64,000 bases of DNA, taken from positions 2,248,217 through 2,312,216 of the forward strand of contig VKON01000103.1 of NCBI GenBank assembly GCA_009741485.1, in the 5' to 3' direction. Below are positions 37,970 through 50,579 of the stretch, piece by piece. Source of the stretch: Malurus cyaneus samueli (lineage: Eukaryota; Chordata; Aves; Passeriformes; Maluridae). How positions within the stretch are numbered: position 1 is the stretch's first letter; each line of letters begins with the position of its first letter. The notes below the pieces were generated by a model. It saw nothing but the letters and a program-made list of their open reading frames with translations, was not told the DNA's origin and searched no databases. The translations under genes were made by a program, and so were the position numbers.

Positions 37970-38070
37970 AATTTATACCTTGAGGATTTGCAGTGTATTA
38001 ATGCAGCAGGCATTAGTTTGGGACTTGGTGAAAGCGGATTAATGCTCAGCCAGACAGTGAGATTAAGCCT
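37970..38070 (-). promoter_or_regulatory. FSHB: FSHB proximal promoter with homeodomain and SMAD-type motifs
   Basis: Within 120 bases upstream of the TATA box the minus strand holds TAATCC (38036-38041, a bicoid/PITX-type site), TTAATC (38061-38066), an ATTAAT core near 37998-38003, and CTAATG near 38011-38016. The plus strand has CAGACA (38051-38056), a SMAD-binding element. TCAAGGTA near 37976-37983 resembles an SF-1 half site. PITX, LHX3, SMAD and SF-1 are known FSHB regulators in mammals. Binding here is inferred only. Confidence 0.45.
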
Positions 38071-38079
38071 TGTTGAGAG

Positions 38080-41000
38080 GAAAAAAGAAAAGCCAAACAC
38101 ACTGGGGAAGGGATGGTGAAGGTTGCTGTCACGGTGTCTCTTTGCATGTTTCACTGGGTTTGATTCAGAGGCATTTGGAAATAGCTGAGCCATTTCACAG
38201 TTTGAAAAAAAAAGTTTGAGAAGCCTATTTTTGGCAAAGTTCAGGTGTTTTAACTGTTTTGTGTCAGCCCTCAAAATTATAGGCTTGAGGTACAAGTGGA
38301 GGACCCTTGGCACTGGGGATGCTGCTATGGTGTTTCTTAGCTAATGACCAAGTTCTTGGCTTTTCCAGGATATCAATTTTAATTGGTTTTCCCTGGTTAG
38401 GTCTTACCCAGTGAGCTGCATATCTATTTATTTATTTGTCTGTTAAAACTAGTAATGTGAATTTTGTTAAACCATTAAACCATGAAGAACTTCTCTTTGC
38501 CATTCAAACCCCTCTGCGGCTTTGCTATCCCAGCAGATTCAGTCCTGGTTCCTGTCTGTCACAGGGTCACTTTCTCTTCTGTGAGGGATGTTTGTGTTGT
38601 GAAAAGGGACTCTTAGAGGTCACCATGAAGCTCCAGATCTGTGGTTCTGTGTCAGTGATCTCAGATGAAATATTGCAAATGTTTTAAACTTACAACGATG
38701 CAAACTCAACTGGAATGTTGAAGGGTGAAAATTCCCTATTTTCCATGGCAGTAAAAGCCCATGGATGGACTTTTCCTGCATTCACAAGTCGCTGCTTCAC
38801 CAGAATAACAACAGAAAAGGAACTCTGCTGAGCGTCACATCCCAGTTGTGGGGAAAATGACTCACAGCAGCTCTGCATTCACCATCACCCGCCCAGAACA
38901 GCCAGACTCGCTTTGTTATGACTGTCCCACCATGGTCAGTCTGACTTTTACAGAAATCCATCCCTGAAATAAAACTAGACAAGGACATACGGTCAAAAGC
39001 ATTTTATCGCCAAGAGGAATCCTCGCTGGCCTATTAGTTTCCTGCAGAAGGGATACTTTTCAAAGTGGCTTTTACAAATGAGCCCTTTAAGTGTGTCATG
39101 CCTTCCTGTGGTCCTGCAGACCCGCCATCTGTTCCAGTTTCCATGCAGTCTGCAGTGCCTTCATTTGATAATCAATTTTGAAGGTAGAAAATGAGCTGCA
39201 AATTTGCCCTGGACATCTCCCGTAATGAAAACTTTGTTTGAAGGAGAAGACAGTTTTGTTAAATCTGTGAAGAAGTAAAAAAAAATTGGACATCTTCCTC
39301 TGAACTAATACAAACTCTGTGATTGTTTGATAATGGTCTTTGGTGCCATTTAGTGTCAATGTCTGTCTTGTCAGAGGAGGTTCTCAGTTGCTGTAAATCA
39401 CTAATTCCAGAGATGTCAGACAAAAGCTGATTACAATTTGTTATAGCCCTACTGAGGATCTGGTCTTTCCTAAGTACTAATTCACGCAAATTAAATAAAA
39501 CAAAATACATTTCATTTGCAGAGGACAATAGAGAAAACATCCATCTCTCAGCTGCAATGATCTGTTTCATGGTTTGAAGAAGTCATAGTCACTCACTTAA
39601 AACATAATTTCACGAGCAGACAAGTGCAAGTTTAGCCCCTGCAATGCTGTTTTTCCCTTCCCTTGGTTCCTTGCTGTGTCCCACTGAGCCTCCTCACTTG
39701 TTGAAACACAGATGAGGGAAATAATTCTGTTAAAAGGAAAAGCTGTCTTTTACAACATCGTTGTTAATCCATAATATTTGTTCACAATGGCACAAACAGG
39801 GGTAGCAATGTGACGGAATTGATTGTGGAGTTTGAAGGAGGGGTGAGATTAACAGTGGTAAATATATTTTTCTTCTGCTCGTGCTCTGGTGATTGGTTTA
39901 TTTGTTTGTTTTGGGGGGTTTGTGTGGGGTATTTTTTTGGGTTGGTTTGTTTTTTTCCTGCAAAAGCACCTGATACAGAACTGAAGGCCTTTATGTTCCT
40001 TGTATCTTCCAAACAAATGGGATTTGTTTCTTCAGGTGGGGTGGTGCTGAGACTAATGATTCTGTTGCTACAAGACCTGAGTCTATCTTGCTCAAAAGAA
40101 GGTAATTTAGATCTTTCAGAGAACTTCAGCATCTATCAAAGTTCCCTTGGAAAACTTGGTTTTACTAGTGCAATTTCTTCACCATGAGTAATAAATCTTA
40201 CTCTGACCTGATAGAAGATGTGCTGGATCTTCTAGCAGGAAAAAAACAAAAACCAAACCATGTCTGGTATAAATTATCTGTTGAGTGGTTGGTCACTGCT
40301 GGTCAATATAATTTTGACTGGTATTGTTTTAAGTTGCCAGCACTAATGAAGCAGAACTGTGAAGTAGGTCGGGCCTGCTGAGCACATAGATAGCTGAAAC
40401 TAATTAGTGTCAGCTAAAGACTTAATCATTAATGAAGAATTTGTTGATGCACTCATAGGAGAGCAGAATATTTGATCCTCAGGAGGGTAAAGAAAATGCT
40501 GGAAAGGATTGACTGTGTATTTAGTAGCATAATCAATCCTTTCCAATTTTAGAAATCTTTTGAGATAGACGTTTCCATTTCTTGGAGCTAAGGTTATACA
40601 TCCCATATTTTCAAATACCTACACAAGCTGTTAGTTTTTCTAAGCCTGGTGGGAATTCTGTCAACAGCAGCAGAAACTGAAGATTCTGAAAAGTGTTTAA
40701 GAAACACAGAAAAGTGCAAACAACAATACAGATGCTTGTGCTGTCATTCAGTTCTCTTTCTTGTGGTTTTTGTCTCGCATGACATGAAATAATCCATGGC
40801 TGATTGTTATGCCACATTTCTAAATATATAAACCAGCGGCATTATCTTGTGCTTTTTAGTGATGACATTCTCATAACCTTTATCTCTGTTTTCTCTTGAA
40901 AAACCACAGTGTGTTCTTGACTCCTTATAATTTGGTAACTCCATTGGTATCTGTTAGGAAATGCGTGTTTAGATTCTCCTCAAGACTAAGCCAAAGATAA

Positions 41001-44000
41001 AAATTACATCTTTGCTAAAAATGCCCTCTTCTTATTTTCTTTCTTTGCTGTTCTGTCATTTTTACTTATCACTTAAGTTTCTGAATATTTTAATTTTCCA
41101 ATGGAAGGTAATCTTTTACCTAGGAGAGTCTCTAGCAGTTTTGATTCCTTCTCTGCCCTGGAGTATTACTGTTTTAGTTTAAGTTTGCTGAGTATTTCTG
41201 AGTGTTTTTCAACAGGAAAATATCTTAATGGATTTAAAATAGATTAATCATATTAGAAAAGAAGTGACAAAGCAAGGGAAAGCCCTGGTGGATAATCTAT
41301 AAAGTTATACAAGATCAGCTGAGGTTTCCTTTTTGTTATGTGAGCAGTTCTTGGGTTTCCATGGAATTCTCATTATGCTGTTGGTAATAGCAGAAAAAGA
41401 ATTAAAAAGAAAACCAAATAAACATATGTAAATATTCACTTGAAAAGTCAAATCCAATTTGAGTGTATTTGAGTGTTTTGGTGCTGCAAATGTTTCCTAA
41501 AAGTACGTTCTTGAGAGATTCTTATCTTCATTGACACAATTTGCTGAGTGGAAAACTCAACAATTTCTGAGCTAGGAGAACTTCTGCTTTTCTCTCTTGC
41601 TGGTGTTTACCCCAAATGTTCACAGATGCTATCAATAACAATGTTTTTTATTAAAAAAATGTATATTAATAATGCTTCAAGGCCCAAATATTATAGAATG
41701 ACCGGAGTCCAAAGGAGAAAGGCTGCCATTGAGGTTTGTGTGAGGAATGTTTGCATTTATTTTCTGGGTACTTATTTTTCTGCCACATTCATATTTTTTA
41801 AAACCTAAAGTAATAATTAAAAAAAATAAAGAAAAAGACAATAGAAATATTAAATAAAAATATAAAAGAAATATTTTTTAAAGGACAATGTTTCAGGCAC
41901 TTTAATATTTCATGAGAATTTCTGTTATGTTTTATACATGAAGAAGCTGGGCAAGCATTCCTCCATGATGCATTTTAGGAAGAGATTCATAAAAAACAAT
42001 TCACATTTCTTCTGAAACAGCAAATTTGGCAGGGCTGAGCCTTCCTCATCCACAAAAAGCAGCAGCTGCTAATTGTTTTCAAACTGCAGCTCTGATCTGC
42101 AGCATAAGGCTGGTCTGACTCACGCTGGCAGTCTGCACTGACAGCACAACGAAGCTGAAGCACACGTGGAGAATGGACAAAAAACCCATTTTATTTGGGT
42201 TGCTAAATAAAATCCCAGGCTGGAGATGTCTGACCCATATTCTTCTTGCCAGTGCAGTGATTTTAGGTCAAATTGTTTAAGAAAAAGAGGTTGAAAGGAA
42301 TGCATGCAGTCATAGCCAACTTCAGCTCCAGTTTTAACTTTTTCTCTGACCAACTTTAGCTAAAGTATTAACTGCTTTTAGGGATTCTAAACAATTTCTT
42401 TTTAATTCTTTTTTTCTCAGCAGTCATTTGTACCCTTATTTATAGGGCATGGAGCCATTACTGAGCAGATTATAGGGTGATGGGGTTGCTCTGTGAGCTG
42501 CAGGAGTTTGATTGTGATCAGATTGCAAATTTGCAAAGAAATTTCATGAAACTGCAGCAGGAATCAGTATTGCTGGATTTTAATGAAGAAACAGATCTGA
42601 AATTTAAAAAAAAAAACCAAACTTGTAAGGTATCAGCCCAATACATGCTTAATATGAAAACCAAACCTGATTAATTAGGTTGTATTAGTAGAATGATGAA
42701 ATAAGAAAACAAATATTGTATTAGGCTGAATTCCTGATGAACATGTGCTTTTAAAAACAATTATAACAATTAAACCAGAGGCCTTATTCTTCAACTAGAA
42801 TGTGATAGAGGTCAGAAGATCAGTTTCATTTAAAGTATTGAGAACTTTTGCTGTCTTAGGGCTGAACATATTTTGGGGGGAGTGATGCACTATATTTGTT
42901 CAGAAATGTTTAGAAAGCTTATTTGAAAGTGTGTTATTTGATGTATTTTATTACAGAGCTCTGAATTTGAAGTTTTTTTTCCTTGATGATCACTGAAGGC
43001 TGAGCAGAGGAGTGATTTTATTTTGTGCCATAAAATCATAAAAATCTGCGTGGGAATGGGGCAGTGTGGGGTGCCAGGAGGGCACTGAGGTGTTGAATGG
43101 TTCTGTGGGAGGAAAAAACCAGCAAAAATCCTTGCAGGACAAATTGAATGAGCCAGCCTGTGAAATGCCTGCTCCTAAATGTGATTAAAATCACCTTGAA
43201 ACTGGATACCTGTGGGCGCTGGGCACCTTTTAAAATATTGGTTTATGTTGTGTCTGCAAAATATGTTCAGCATTAAACAGCTGCTTGAAACGGATCAGTC
43301 TAAACATGAACAGAAAAGTCACTTAGCAGAGATCCATCTGTAATCTGCCTGAAAAAAAAAGAAACAGCCCTGCTCAATTGCTTTATTAATTATAGAAACA
43401 ACAAGATCACAGATAATGAAGGGCTTTTATGGCTTCTTGTGGTGCCATCTCGTGGTTCCCCAGCAAAGTTCTCACATTGCTGAAAATTCCTCAGGTTTTT
43501 ACAGCACTGCGGCAAGAAAACTAAAAAATTTGGAGCTGAGGCAGCACTTGAAGCTCCTGGATTTTGGTCAGAATCCTGTCCTGCTTGGCCCTTCCTTGCT
43601 CTTTGGGGCAAAAAGAGATTTCAGAGCTCTCGCTGCAAGAGAGGTGATAATACAGCAGTCTGGAAATGTGATGATAATTAATTATATCAAGGTGTTTTGC
43701 TTGTCCCTGTGCATGAGAGGCATGGAGAGCTGTGCTTAGGAAAAAAGGCCTTTCTGTTTTCTGAGCCCAGGAACATTAAGCAAAATTGTTCCTGCTGGTG
43801 TCTTAAATATTGGATTGCTCTGGAAGTGCATAGGAAGAGTTCAGTCCTTCTGTTTCTAACGTGCCTTGCTTGAGATAAGGACAAATTATAAGAGAAGACA
43901 AGAAAATTTACAGAGAATATCTATAGCAATCGTGTCCATCCCGTTTCCACCTGCTCCTTACAGAGTTTGCATGTCCAGGGCCATTCCAGTGGCCTTTCTC

Positions 44001-45802
44001 TGTCCTCTCTCATCTTCCTCTTCTCCCAGCCCTGAAAAAGAAAGCTGTTTGCTCCAACTTGTCCTCCATGCATTGTAATTGTCCTCCTTCATTGTAATTC
44101 CAATGTAATTTCTATTCCAATTCTATTTCCAGCTATATGGAAGTCTGTTTTTTAGCAGGCATCTATTTTTGCTACAGGTCCTCAAAAACCAGGAAACCAA
44201 CACCATTAAAATGGTCATCATTTTGCAGCCTTCTGTTTTCTTGGTTGTCAAATGTTTGCCATTTTCTTTTGCTGTAAACTGTTATCACTTTTTATTGCAG
44301 CCAGCAGATCAGCAAGCACTTTCTGACAAAAGGTTTGCCATATTTTTCTCTTCTTGAATTTTTTATTTATTTTTGTATGACTTTTACATAACGAATACTT
44401 CAGAAGGAAGCTGTTGATGCATCCATCTCCCTGATAGGATTTCTGGGTATCTGTAATAATATGAACCATAGTGACCATAATTCATCAGCCAGTACTGTAT
44501 TTGTGGCTATATATTGAATAATATAATTAATAATATTTTGGCACTGCAGAGCTGTTCTTCACATTCTCATATACATTTTTGCCCTCCTACAGGTGATAAT
44601 GCATTTAAGGGTTGCCCCATAGAGCATCAGCTGTGCTCAAGACCCCTAAACTCTGTAAAAAATGTCATCATTCCATATTCTTAATTTCTGTTCCCAGTGT
44701 CATCACCTGCTCCTGGATACTGGAGATTATTATAAGACTTGAATGACCTATTTAGCTGTTCTGAATTTTGAATTATGATTTTTTCCCCCCCCTTCCCTTA
44801 TCTGCTGAATTTCTTCCCTCCCACCCTCTTTTAGCATGAAGCAGAAATTGGAAAGGCTATTACATAGTTTTAGAAGACATTGATCCCTTTATAAGCTATG
44901 AACCCTTTATAAGCAAATTGAAGTCAAAATTTATCATGGCTACTAAAAAGAAAGGAGGAGTCTTTGCTTTTAAGCCTTATAAATAATAATGTCTACCAGA
45001 TATTCTCAAATCCCAATCCACGGGGATGGAAACAAGCTTTAGGAAGGAATTGCACATTCCCAGCAAGCAGCAGTTAAGACTCAGAGAATTTCAAAAGCAT
45101 ACATGAATTTTTACATGCAAATGACACAATATACATGATTCCTAGTGAACATGTGCAGAATTTTAATATTGATGTCCCAACCTACACTGACATCAGGTTA
45201 AATTTTTGTAGACATCTGCAAGTGTGGCCTTTGTGTGATGATCAAGGATCCCTCTGCAGCACTTCACTTCAAACAGTGCAGCTCTTAGTATGCAAATTGT
45301 AATATTTATGATGTGTAAAGACTATAGTTTGGGACTAGTATAAGGTTGTAAAACTGCCCCTGATACTCTGTCCACTCAGATCTCTTAAGTCATCTTCCAG
45401 GAATTAAATCTAGAAGAAATAATTGATGCTATTTCCTGAAAACATAAAGAACTCCTTGGTTTTTTTGGTTAATAGTGACAAAAAAGAACATTCAACTATA
45501 TGAGTCTGGATCCCTTCCAGTTAAACAAAGGACATGAATTTTCTTAATTAGAGAGTAATTGGATTCTGCGTCTCAAGCAAATTACACACTTTATATCATA
45601 AGGAAATAAATTATGGGAGAAAAAAATTGCTGCAAGCAGTAGGTGAAAACATTTATTATATCCATAGCTCTGCAATTCACTGTAGTAAACTTCAGCAAAT
45701 CAGAGTTGATATCAATGAATCAAATCCAGGCTTTTTTGCATTTTTGCAAATGTAAATCTTTCCTGTGCTTCAGAAACTTCTTCCCATGAGCTTGCTGTGT
45801 TT
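38080..45802. other. Intergenic between FSHB promoter and solo LTR
   Basis: This is AT-rich DNA upstream of FSHB and upstream of the presumed KCNA4 promoter. It includes a GT-rich low-complexity run at about 39890-39960 and an A-rich run at 41811-41880. A consensus AP-1 site TGACTCA lies at 38858-38864, which could be chance. No coding exon is recognised. Distal FSHB enhancers may lie here, but the sequence alone cannot show them. Confidence 0.5.
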
Positions 45803-45807
45803 CTGTG

Positions 45808-47012
45808 TGTTGCGGTTTGGAATGCTGGCCAAAAGCCAGGCACCCACAACACCTGCTCATTTGCTCGCCCCCACCACCACACCGGGTAGAGAAGAGCGAA
45901 GGGGGGAAAAAACTAACAAAAAGGTTCATGAGTTGAGATAAGGAACAGGGAGGAAAACACTTGATGGACAAAAAAGGCACAACTTAAATAATCAAGTGAA
46001 TTTATTACTAACAAAGTCAGAGGAGGAGAATGAGAAATAAATTACAACCCTCAAAGACACCGATCTTCTCCCCACTCCCTCCCGCCTTCCCACATACAAC
46101 AAAGCAGCAGGAACGAAACAGGGTGTGGGGTTGGTCAGTTCATCACCGGATCCTCTGTGACAGCTGAGGGAGAAGATTCCTTCCCTTGCGTTGCCGTGGG
46201 GTCCCTCCCACGGGAGACAGTTCTCCATGAACCTCTCCAGCATGGTCCAAATCTCACAAGCAGCAGTCCACACACATCTGCATGAGTCTCCCCATGGGCA
46301 GACAGTCATCAAAACTGCTGCACCGTGGGCTCTCTTGTCCACGGGTACAGTCAGAAAGCCAGGCTGTTCCATCTCGGGAGCAAAGCCTCTCTCTCCATGG
46401 GTCTCCTGCTGGACACAGCCCCTGCTCGGCATCCGCCGCTCCGGCGGGACCTCCCTCCTCCGGGCTGCGGTGGCTCCTACCTCCTGTGGACCCCATGGGC
46501 TGCAGGGGGACAGCCTGCTCCACCATGGTCACTGGGCTGCAGGGGACAGCCTGCTCCACCATGGTCACTGGGCTGCAGGGGGACAGCTGCTCCACCATGG
46601 TCACCATGGGCTGCAGGGGACAGCCTGCTCCACCATGGTCACCATGGGCTGCAGGGGGAAGCCTGCTCCACCTGTATGGTCACCACGCTGCAAGGATCCC
46701 AGTCCGGCGCCTGGAGCAGCTCCTCCCTCCTCCATGACCTTGGTGTCTGCATCCTTCACACATTTCTCAGCCTCCTCCACTGGCAAAACTACTCTCTGTG
46801 TGCCCCTTGTTTTGATTTCTTCTTAAATATGTTTTCACAGAGGCGTAACCACTATCTTTAATTGGCCCAGGTTTGGTCAGTGGCATGTCCATCATCCTCA
46901 GAGCCAACAGCAATTGGCTCTGCTGGACATGTTGGAAGCCTCCAAAAGCTTCTCACAGGCGCCATCTTTTTGGCCCCCCCCTCCAAAAACTGGGCCAAGC
47001 AAAACCAACACA
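45808..47012 (-). mobile_element. Solo LTR of an avian endogenous retrovirus (ERVL-like)
   Basis: The 1205-base element has TG...CA ends (plus strand TGTTGCGGTTTGG to CAAAACCAACACA) and a 5-base direct repeat CTGTG on both sides (45803-45807 and 47013-47017). A 5-base target duplication suits ERVL-type elements. On the minus strand an AATAAA near 46000 lies about 190 bases before the TTTGGCCAGCATTCCAAACC end, fitting R/U5 at that end, so the element is probably minus-oriented. No internal viral genes are present, consistent with LTR-LTR recombination. The open frames in it are incidental. Confidence 0.85.
46496..46690. repeat. 36-38 bp minisatellite inside the LTR, five units
   Basis: Five head-to-tail units of TGGGCTGCAGGGG(G)ACAG then CCTGCTCCACCATGGTCAC(CA) lie inside the LTR. 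The last unit is diverged. The unit resembles the normal single block of this LTR family, so it looks like an expansion within the LTR. Confidence 0.9.
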
Positions 47013-47319
47013 CTGTGTAAAATGTCACACTTCAGCAAAGCTGAAAGAACCATCTCCCTGCTAACAAAACAATACCTCAACAATTAACTGGAAAGATCTC
47101 CCAGTTCCATAAATGAAAACTTTAATGTGACACTCTTTGGGAAAAAAAAGCTCTGTGAAAGAACATCGTAACATAATTTAAAAGTGGTTGTATTTAACGT
47201 GCTTATGCTTCACTATAACAGTGGAAAGACTGGTATTTAACTGGAATAACAATGAAATTTCAACTAGCAAGGATCTTGTACTGAATCTACTAAAACTGGA
47301 GTCATACTTTGAAATGAGA

Positions 47320-47425
47320 GAATCACAGAATCACAGAATCATCAGAGTTGGAAGAGACCTTCAAGATCTTCAAGTCCAAACCATACCTTAATATCTCAAC
47401 TAAACCATGGCATATGGAATACTGT
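47320..47425 (-). mobile_element. CR1 LINE 3' tail, minus orientation
   Basis: AGAATCACAGAATCACAGAATCA followed by GTTGGAAGAGACCTTCAAGA and CAAGTCCAAACC is the reverse complement of the usual avian CR1 3' end with its terminal short repeats. Confidence 0.85.
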
Positions 47426-47429
47426 ACAT

Positions 47430-48900
47430 GGTGCACATTTTAAAAAAACAGCCCAAAACAAAACCTAAAAGCACATGGACAACTGTTCATCATTAATGAC
47501 ACCCAAACTTAGTTCTATTTTAAGGTTTATCTTCTTTATTTCTTCTTCTCAGAGTTCAGTTCCCAGAATGAGTCCTTCTGATCTACTTTCTGAGACAGTT
47601 TATTTGGCAAATTGCATCTCTTGTTCCAGTTTGTTCCGTTTTGCTGTGAATTCAGAGGGGGCCTTTCAGACAGGTGGGTGCAGTCTCTGATACTGATCTA
47701 GAAAAGGCAATCAATGGCTTCCTTTGAGGGTATTTTTTTCATAATAGGGTCATTTTTGGCTGCTGCTGTGCAGGCATGGATATTTATGGGTAATTCTGTA
47801 TAATTTGCTGTAATGAGCATTTGTTTTTCTTTGCTCACTCCTTGCTACAAAGTGAGAAACTCTACTTTTTTTTTTTTAAATTATTATTTGAGCTAAGAAT
47901 CCCTCAAGCCTTTCAAGGCATAACTTATCCAAGAGTCTTGATTAGCTGTTAACTTTTTACTTCAAATAATACAATCATAGTTGGCTTTGGGACCAACCAT
48001 TTCCAAATTTTGCCCTGGAAAATCAGACACATTATTGTTCACATCATAGAATCCATGTACTTAGAATATTTTGTGATTCTGAGGTGTTAATCCAGAATGA
48101 TATTTAGAGGATTGTTCATCAACATCTCCAAAAATAGCAACAAATAACAAGAATATCAATATGTGGTTTTGTTATCAGCAGTCAGAAAGAGCTGGATTTT
48201 TCCATCTGTGAATAAAATGAAAAACATTATCTGTGAAAAGCAGTCTATTCTCATGGTTACACAGCCTCCCACAGCTACAGAAATTGTGCCTAACGTGATT
48301 GCAGAATCCGGGCTCCATTACAGCATAATCTGATTTTTTATTTTGCATTGTTTAACAGGGCACTGATTGGATATCAGCTGTCCCACTTGTGAAGCTTTAG
48401 CCCATGATTTCACACAGTGTGAGACTCTTTTATTTTTTTGTTAAATTTTTTTTTATAGTGAGAGCAAGAAGGAATGATTAGACATGACCCATATAACTCT
48501 CCAATACCGAGTGCGGATTATTTTTGGGGAACTCTCAGCATCAAAGGCCATTTTTTCTGCTGCTTATTCTCTAGAAGAAAAGATTAAATGTGTTCCATTC
48601 CCTCCTGCTTTCTGTATCACATTTTCTTGCTCCATTTTTTTTTTTGACCATTGGTTCTTCCACTTGCAGGTATTGGGAATTTTATGGAAGCATCTGTTGT
48701 CAGTGGTTTGAGAATTTGGCTTCACAGTCCCACAGTTTTGGAGCATTTTGGCTCAATGTTGTGGGTCTGGAGCTAAAATTGATGCATTGATTAGCACAGA
48801 ATCACAAAAGCCTGTGATTGAAACAGATTAACTTCTCATCAATTACAAGGCATTATTGGCTGATTGGATTGCTAATTGGCAATCACTCCTAATCCTTTCC
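47430..48900. other. Intergenic, no gene seen
   Basis: This is AT-rich single-copy sequence between the CR1 tail and the large CR1 element. The open frames are short and unrecognised. Confidence 0.5.
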
Positions 48901-49477
48901 AGGTGACGCTGCTCAGGCCGAGGCCGGGGTGCGCAGGGGAGGCCGGAGCGGCTCCGGGGGTGGCCGTGTGGTGCTGTCCCGTCCCGTCCCGTCCCGTCCC
49001 AAGGCTCGTTTGGGAGCTGCCTTCCCCGCTGTTGCTCAGCGGTGTCCCTTGCCAAAGCCTGGCGGGTTTGGTGCCTTTGCCTTTGCAAGTGCCGTGAGTG
49101 AGAGGTGCTCGGGCCGTGACTCGCAGGTACATCGGGCCGTCCCTGCGTTTGCTGCTTGTCTCGCAGTGGCCGCGCAGCCGGCTTGGGGATCCAGCTGGAA
49201 GTTGATGGTTTTGTGTGTGGAGATGCTCATGGCCTGCTGGCAGCAGAGCCGGGTAACGCGTGCGGGGTTTGCGGGGAAAGGGAAGCGGCAGAGCGGTTGG
49301 CCCGGTCGGCTCCTCTGAGGGCGAGGCACGGAGTTTGGCGAGGGCATTTTGCGCAGCAGGCAGGAACAAGCACGCAGGGCTGGCAGGTTTACTGCTGGTT
49401 GGGGCTTTTGGTTGTTAGTTTTTGTGCTGGAAGTAAATGGTCCTTACACGATTGAAACTGGGAATGCTACAAGTGTA

Positions 49478-50560
49478 TGTAGCCAAATAGAGCCTCCAAA
49501 AAGGATGTGTCCTGTCCAGACCCATTCCTAGTGCGAGTGTTTGAGGCTATCGCGTACCCAGGGGACATTGTGGAAGGAAGGCATGCTTGCGGTGTGACCA
49601 GGTGAACGATTGCTTTCACTGGTGGCTGAGCTCAGGGAGGAGGTAGAAAGACTAAGGAGTATTAGGGAAATGTGAAAGGAAATGACTGGTGGAGCTCTGC
49701 GCTTCCATCCTTGAGGGAGGCTCACCAGGATCAGAGGATCCTAATGCTCTCCCTGCAGGCAATTGGAGGACACCCGGCAGATGAAGGGGAGTGGGAATGG
49801 GTCCTCACTCGGGGGTGGTAGAAATTCTTCCCTACCCCCCTCACCTACCGCGGTCCACTTCAGAATAGGTATGAGGCCCTGGATCTAGAAGATCAGACTA
49901 AAGGACACAGGAGAGAATGATCTGTTCAGTGATCCTCCAGTCGTGAGTCAGCTGTCAGACAGATCACCACCTCTAACATTAGAAAGAAAAGAAGGGTAGT
50001 GGTAGTGGGTGACTCCCTTCTTAAGTGGGAACGAGGGCCCCATATAGTCGACCGGACCCCATCCCACAGGAGATCTGCTGCCTCCCTGGGGCGGGGTACG
50101 GTAGATATGCCGAGAGACTACTGGGCTGATTCGGCCCTCTGATTACTACCACTGCTGATACTCCAGGCTGGCAGGAATGAGATTGAGAGGAGACATCAAG
50201 GCAGTTAAAAGGGACTTTAGGGCACTGGGTCAAGTGGTGAATAGGGCAGGAGTTCAGGTAGTGTTCTGTTCAGTCCTCTTATGTCAGAGGAAAATGACAA
50301 AAGAATAGGAAGCCCACATTATCAACAAGTGGCTCAAGGGTTGGTGTCATCAGCAGAATTTTGGGTTTTTTGATCATGGGGAAACCTTTACAGGCACCTG
50401 GTCTGCTAGAACCAAGATGGGCTCCATCTCTCTGTTAAGGGGCAGAAGGTTTTTAGCTCATGAACTGGCTAACTCGTTGAAAGGGCTTTAAACTAGGTTC
50501 AAGGGAAGGGATACAGCTGGGCTCTCTGGAAACAGTCCAAGGATGGTAAGCCTGAGTTAG
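49478..50560 (+). pseudogene. CR1 ORF1 remnant
   Basis: A short heptad-like Glu/Leu/Arg stretch, typical of the CR1 ORF1 coiled coil, is visible near 49622-49669. The rest is broken by stops and frameshifts. ORF1 proteins of CR1 bind nucleic acid. Confidence 0.55.
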
Positions 50561-50579
50561 GTGAAAACAGCTAGCCAGC

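Noticed and set aside
46191..46861. 211-, 178- and 151-codon frames at 46.2-46.9 kb
   Set aside because: They lie wholly inside the solo LTR and its minisatellite. This LTR type carries no gene there.
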